From Acanthaster planci (lineage: Eukaryota > Echinodermata > Asteroidea > Valvatida > Acanthasteridae), in contig NW_019091410.1 in the NCBI RefSeq assembly GCF_001949145.1, forward strand, positions 1,539,687 to 1,549,777: DNA of 10,091 nt, read 5' to 3'. Below the pieces are notes generated by a model, which saw nothing but the letters and a program-made list of their open reading frames with translations, did no database searches and was not told the origin of the DNA. Below are positions 7,301-10,091 of this stretch, one piece after another. The first letter of the stretch is position 1; each line of letters begins with the position of its first letter. The translations under genes and the position numbers were made by a program.

Positions 7301-7460
7301 TTCCAACGAAGCAAGTAAATTTACCTCTAAACGGTCGGTATTATAAACTGCGATTAAAAGTAGCCAGGGTGGGTTTTCAATTTCGTGTTTTCATTTGAAA
7401 GAAACCTGGCGCTTACGTGACAAAAAACAACAGCAGAAGCCGCAACATCACCTGCAACGT

Positions 7461-7673
7461 CAGCAACAACAACAGCTACAGCGTCAGCAACAACAACAGC
7501 TACAACGTCAGCAACAGCAACAGCTACAACATCAGCAACAACAACAGCTACAACGTCAGCAACAACAACAGCTACAACGTCATCAACAACAACAGCTACA
7601 ACGTCAGCAACAACAGCTACAACATCAGCGACAACAACAGCTACAGCGTCAGCAACAACAACAGCTACGACGT
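7461..7673. repeat. Minisatellite, nine units of 24 bp (one of 21)
   Basis: Units begin CAGCAACAACAACAG and end CTACAACGT with small variants; the seventh lacks one triplet. CAA/CAG-rich shoulders extend to about 7425 and 7695. It lies 160 bases after the gene 2 stop, so it may be 3' UTR or flank. Because units are multiples of three and stop-free, it creates artificial Gln-rich, Asn/Ser-rich and Val/Ala-rich frames. The Gln-rich frame has no ATG. The matching place after gene 1 (1233-1260) has only about one unit. Confidence 0.9.
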
Positions 7674-7799
7674 CAGCTACAACGTCACCAGCAACATCAT
7701 GAATCAACACACAAGAAACGCATTTTAAAGCCTGGAACCCAAACGTCACATTCTTTAAGTGCTGATAATTATAAAAAAGGAGAAATTGACTTCTGAGTT

Positions 7800-8844
7800 T
7801 AATATATTTAGCTCATGGTTTCGAGTTCCGGCATCGATGATAAATGCACAAATCGCGATCGTAATTTTCAACGCATAATCAGGAAAACAATCGTGACAAA
7901 CGCAAAGGCATTTTCTCGTTTAGGTTTCAGAGTCTGCATTGTATTATTAACAGAACACCAGTTTGTCCGTAGCGTTATGCACCTACGTATTACAGTGGAA
8001 GAGACATCAAGTTCGCATTATCTTGCAAATACCTTTTTTGGTATTGTATTCACGCAGTCCACTCATTCTGCGGACTCCGTGATTACAACTATCGGGCATC
8101 TGTATCTTGATTCGATTTTGACCAATCAGGTCCACCGTACTTAACGTTACAGTCGACTCCTGTGTCGGTTACTCTCATAAGCTGCCATGCGCGTCTTCAG
8201 TCGTCCGCTTGGTGAACGGAGAAGGGAAGTAGCGAAAGTTAGTAGATTCTTGTCGATCAAGAGATTCCTTGGTCAACAGCAACCATCGTCAAAAAACTTG
8301 TAGAATCTGATCTCCGTGAAGAGCAAAATTTCTTAATTCTATTTTGCAATGCATTTAACTTTGATGTTTATGGCCTGATTAAATGCCTGCTTTGAGAAGA
8401 TACAAGCAAGACCATTTGTTTCTATAGTACACCAGTTCTAACAGATGTCAGAGAATAGTGAGTTGAACCTATTGTTTATTCTGTATCTCTCTGTATATGT
8501 CTATATTTATTTTTCAACGACTTGAAACTCTGTCTTTTAAAATCATTTTGAAAAATTACAGACAGATAATAATTAGAAACTATTTCTAAGGATGGATTGG
8601 CGTCGGGAAGATGTTGATGAATTTTGGACATTCCCCCAACCTGGCGTGTATTACAACACTGTATACTCAGTGTGTGCCCCCTAAGGCTTGTGAAAAAAAA
8701 ACTGACAATTGTTTTACCTTTTGTCTGTTCGTTTTGTTTTTAAAAATCTCTCTGTGTTTTGTTGACATAATGCCAAGTTTTCAATTGTCATAATTTGTCG
8801 TCGGGAACTCTTGTAGTTGTATTGTGAAAGAGTAAGTCTTGACA
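7800..8844. other. Intergenic spacer, no gene recognised
   Basis: The longest ATG-initiated frame is 109 residues (7815-8144), with no recognisable domain, no signal peptide and no supporting copy elsewhere. The rest is AT-rich with short runs of A and T. I see no RNA gene, transposon terminus or conserved block. Confidence 0.45.
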
Positions 8845-9773
8845 CATTAAATATATAGAAATCATTCATGTTATGGTCGTCAAGCCGTAAAGAGCGTAAG
8901 TAACCTCCCTCAACTTTATAGCAGCCACCCTCAACCTCGTCTAAATTGTTTTCTTTTCCTAATTACATAATAAAACATTAACCGTTTTAGTCGGAAAAAA
9001 CGTCTTTGTAAATCCACAAATAAAAATCTGTTCATGTACAAAATGAATCTCTGTGGGGCATAACATTATTTTGTAATGAGAATTGACATAAGATCCTACG
9101 TAAATTTACATAAGAATTTGTAACAGTGCATTTCATGCATTTGTTTGGCACTGTTCGATTTCCAGTACAAAACTGTACGAATTATAAGACCAACAGGCAA
9201 ATCCCCTTGGAGTGATAGTCGCTGATGGAACTTTGCGCTGTTTGACGCCGTGCATAACATAATGATATTGTATTCAACATTGATCTATCATAACGTGCCC
9301 CAAGAGAGGATGAGTAGGCCTACACATTTTATAAAACGAAGAGGACCTTAATTAAATGCTGTGAATACTCTGTCGATTGATATTTTCTGTCCAGTTATTA
9401 GCATTACATTCCCATGCTGCTGTTCCATTTGATTAATATCAGCCGATGGAAGCCACCCGTTCAATTTCAGCCGACGGTAGCCAGGCATTTTCATTGTTCA
9501 AATTTTGTTTGTCGGCACCCGTCAAAAAGTCTATAAATTACAGTGAAGTGGATAATGTTCTATGCAATGTATGTACATTTACAGTTTGTTTATTATTTAG
9601 TGGCTATTTGATCAGAATCTATTAAACGCAACAACCAGCCGTTGTGGCTACTATGGCAACTAAAAATTGACTCTAGCAAGCACGCACATGTACCGAAATG
9701 CGACATGGTACGGAGGTGTGTCGTCTCACAGTTTAAATCCAGTAAGCAAGAAGTGAAGACGAGTTGGATAGAC
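8845..9773 (+). promoter_or_regulatory. Gene 3 5' flank, conserved with gene 2
   Basis: This region is homologous to 2733-3592. The paired TCAGCCGAYGG motif is at 9439-9449 and 9467-9477, again 28 bases apart and about 325-335 bases before the ATG. TATAAA at 9532-9537 is not conserved upstream of gene 2, so it is a weak TATA candidate. The upstream ATG at 9653 opens a five-codon uORF (MATKN), whereas the gene 2 counterpart at 3466 has 16 codons. Confidence 0.55.
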
Positions 9774-9978
9774 ATGAAAGATCTGCGCTACGTTTTGATC
9801 CTGACTTTGGCTCTTGGGCTGGCTTGCTCCTTCTCCTTGCTAGCCGTGCATGGAGAGATGTGTAGTGCTGTGACCAAGGCGTCAGCCGGTGACGATCTTG
9901 GCTCGCTCCGCCAGAGGGCTTTCACGGCTTTCCAAGCACAGTGCCGTGGAAAACCAGGCGATCTCGGCTCTACCACAT
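9774..9978 (+). CDS. Gene 3 exon 1, signal peptide of another FAMeT paralog
   Basis: This exon has the same length (205 bases), phase and donor position as gene 2 exon 1, ending T|GTGAGT. It encodes MKDLRY, a hydrophobic core, a Val-His-Gly cleavage site and a mature start containing TKASAGDDLGSLRQR. It differs from gene 2 at 13 of 68 residues. The Cys at residue 66 of gene 2 is Ser here, and Cys-21 is Ser. Intron 1 begins at 9979 and the remaining exons lie beyond the window, so assignment to the FAMeT family rests on paralogy with gene 2. Confidence 0.78.
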
Positions 9979-10091
9979 GTGAGTCATTCTTATTAATAAA
10001 ACCCTGCACTTTTGCATTTTCTATCGACAGCGCGTGCATACTTCACGTTGATATTTTGCGTCTATAAAAACCTCCTGGCGCACCATCACTG
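9979..10091 (+). other. Gene 3 intron 1, 5' part
   Basis: The donor GTGAGT is followed by sequence closely matching the start of gene 2 intron 1 (3798-3914), and the window ends inside this intron. Confidence 0.7.

Noticed and set aside
7395-7796. Gln-rich protein over the minisatellite, and the Asn/Ser-rich and Val/Ala-rich frames on either strand
   Set aside because: All are by-products of stop-free 24-bp units. The Gln-rich frame has no ATG, and the gene 1 counterpart does not preserve it.
7815-8144. 109-residue ATG-started frame
   Set aside because: There is no domain, no composition signal, no paralogous copy and no splice or promoter context; this length occurs by chance in such sequence.

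Overview
The window looks like animal nuclear DNA, AT-rich, with short exons bounded by GT/AG introns, mobile-element debris and no bacterial-style operons. The protein family found here and repeated TAGGCCT words (1680, 3149, 4184, 9315) hint at a marine invertebrate, perhaps a deuterostome such as a hemichordate, amphioxus or echinoderm. This is a weak inference. No RNA gene or CRISPR array was seen.

The core is a head-to-tail tandem array, all on the + strand, of genes for small secreted proteins carrying one farnesoic-acid-O-methyltransferase-type domain (FAMeT, Pfam Methyltransf_FA, PF12248). Gene 1 is present only as its last intron and terminal exon (1-596). Gene 2 has all three exons: 3593-3797 (signal peptide), 4357-4518 (first part of the domain) and 6984-7300 (rest of the domain and stop). 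Both introns are phase 1 and the joined product would be 227 residues. Gene 3 enters at the right edge with its signal-peptide exon (9774-9978). Unit length is about 6.2 to 6.7 kb. The two complete 5' flanks (2733-3592 and 8845-9773) are homologous and should hold the promoters.

Intron 2 of gene 2 is unusual. It contains a second, broken terminal exon (5298-5464) that stops at an N (5465). There a CACTA-like DNA transposon fragment starts with CACTG, two identical 20-bp palindromes and a reverse-strand transposase piece, followed by zinc-finger segments in scrambled orientation around a 38-bp inverted repeat. At about 6631 the intron/exon sequence begins again and reaches the intact terminal exon. 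This is either a real segmental duplication with a transposon in one copy, or two haplotypes placed in series by the assembler.

The intergenic regions hold a probable MITE (about 736-1203), present downstream of gene 1 and absent at the matching place downstream of gene 2, and a 24-bp minisatellite (7461-7673). Stretches 1204-2732 and 7800-8844 show nothing I can name apart from a hairpin at 2582-2620. The most intriguing unexplained signal is a 105-bp block just upstream of each terminal exon (126-230, 5125-5229, 6809-6913). It is nearly identical in all three copies although its intron surroundings have diverged.
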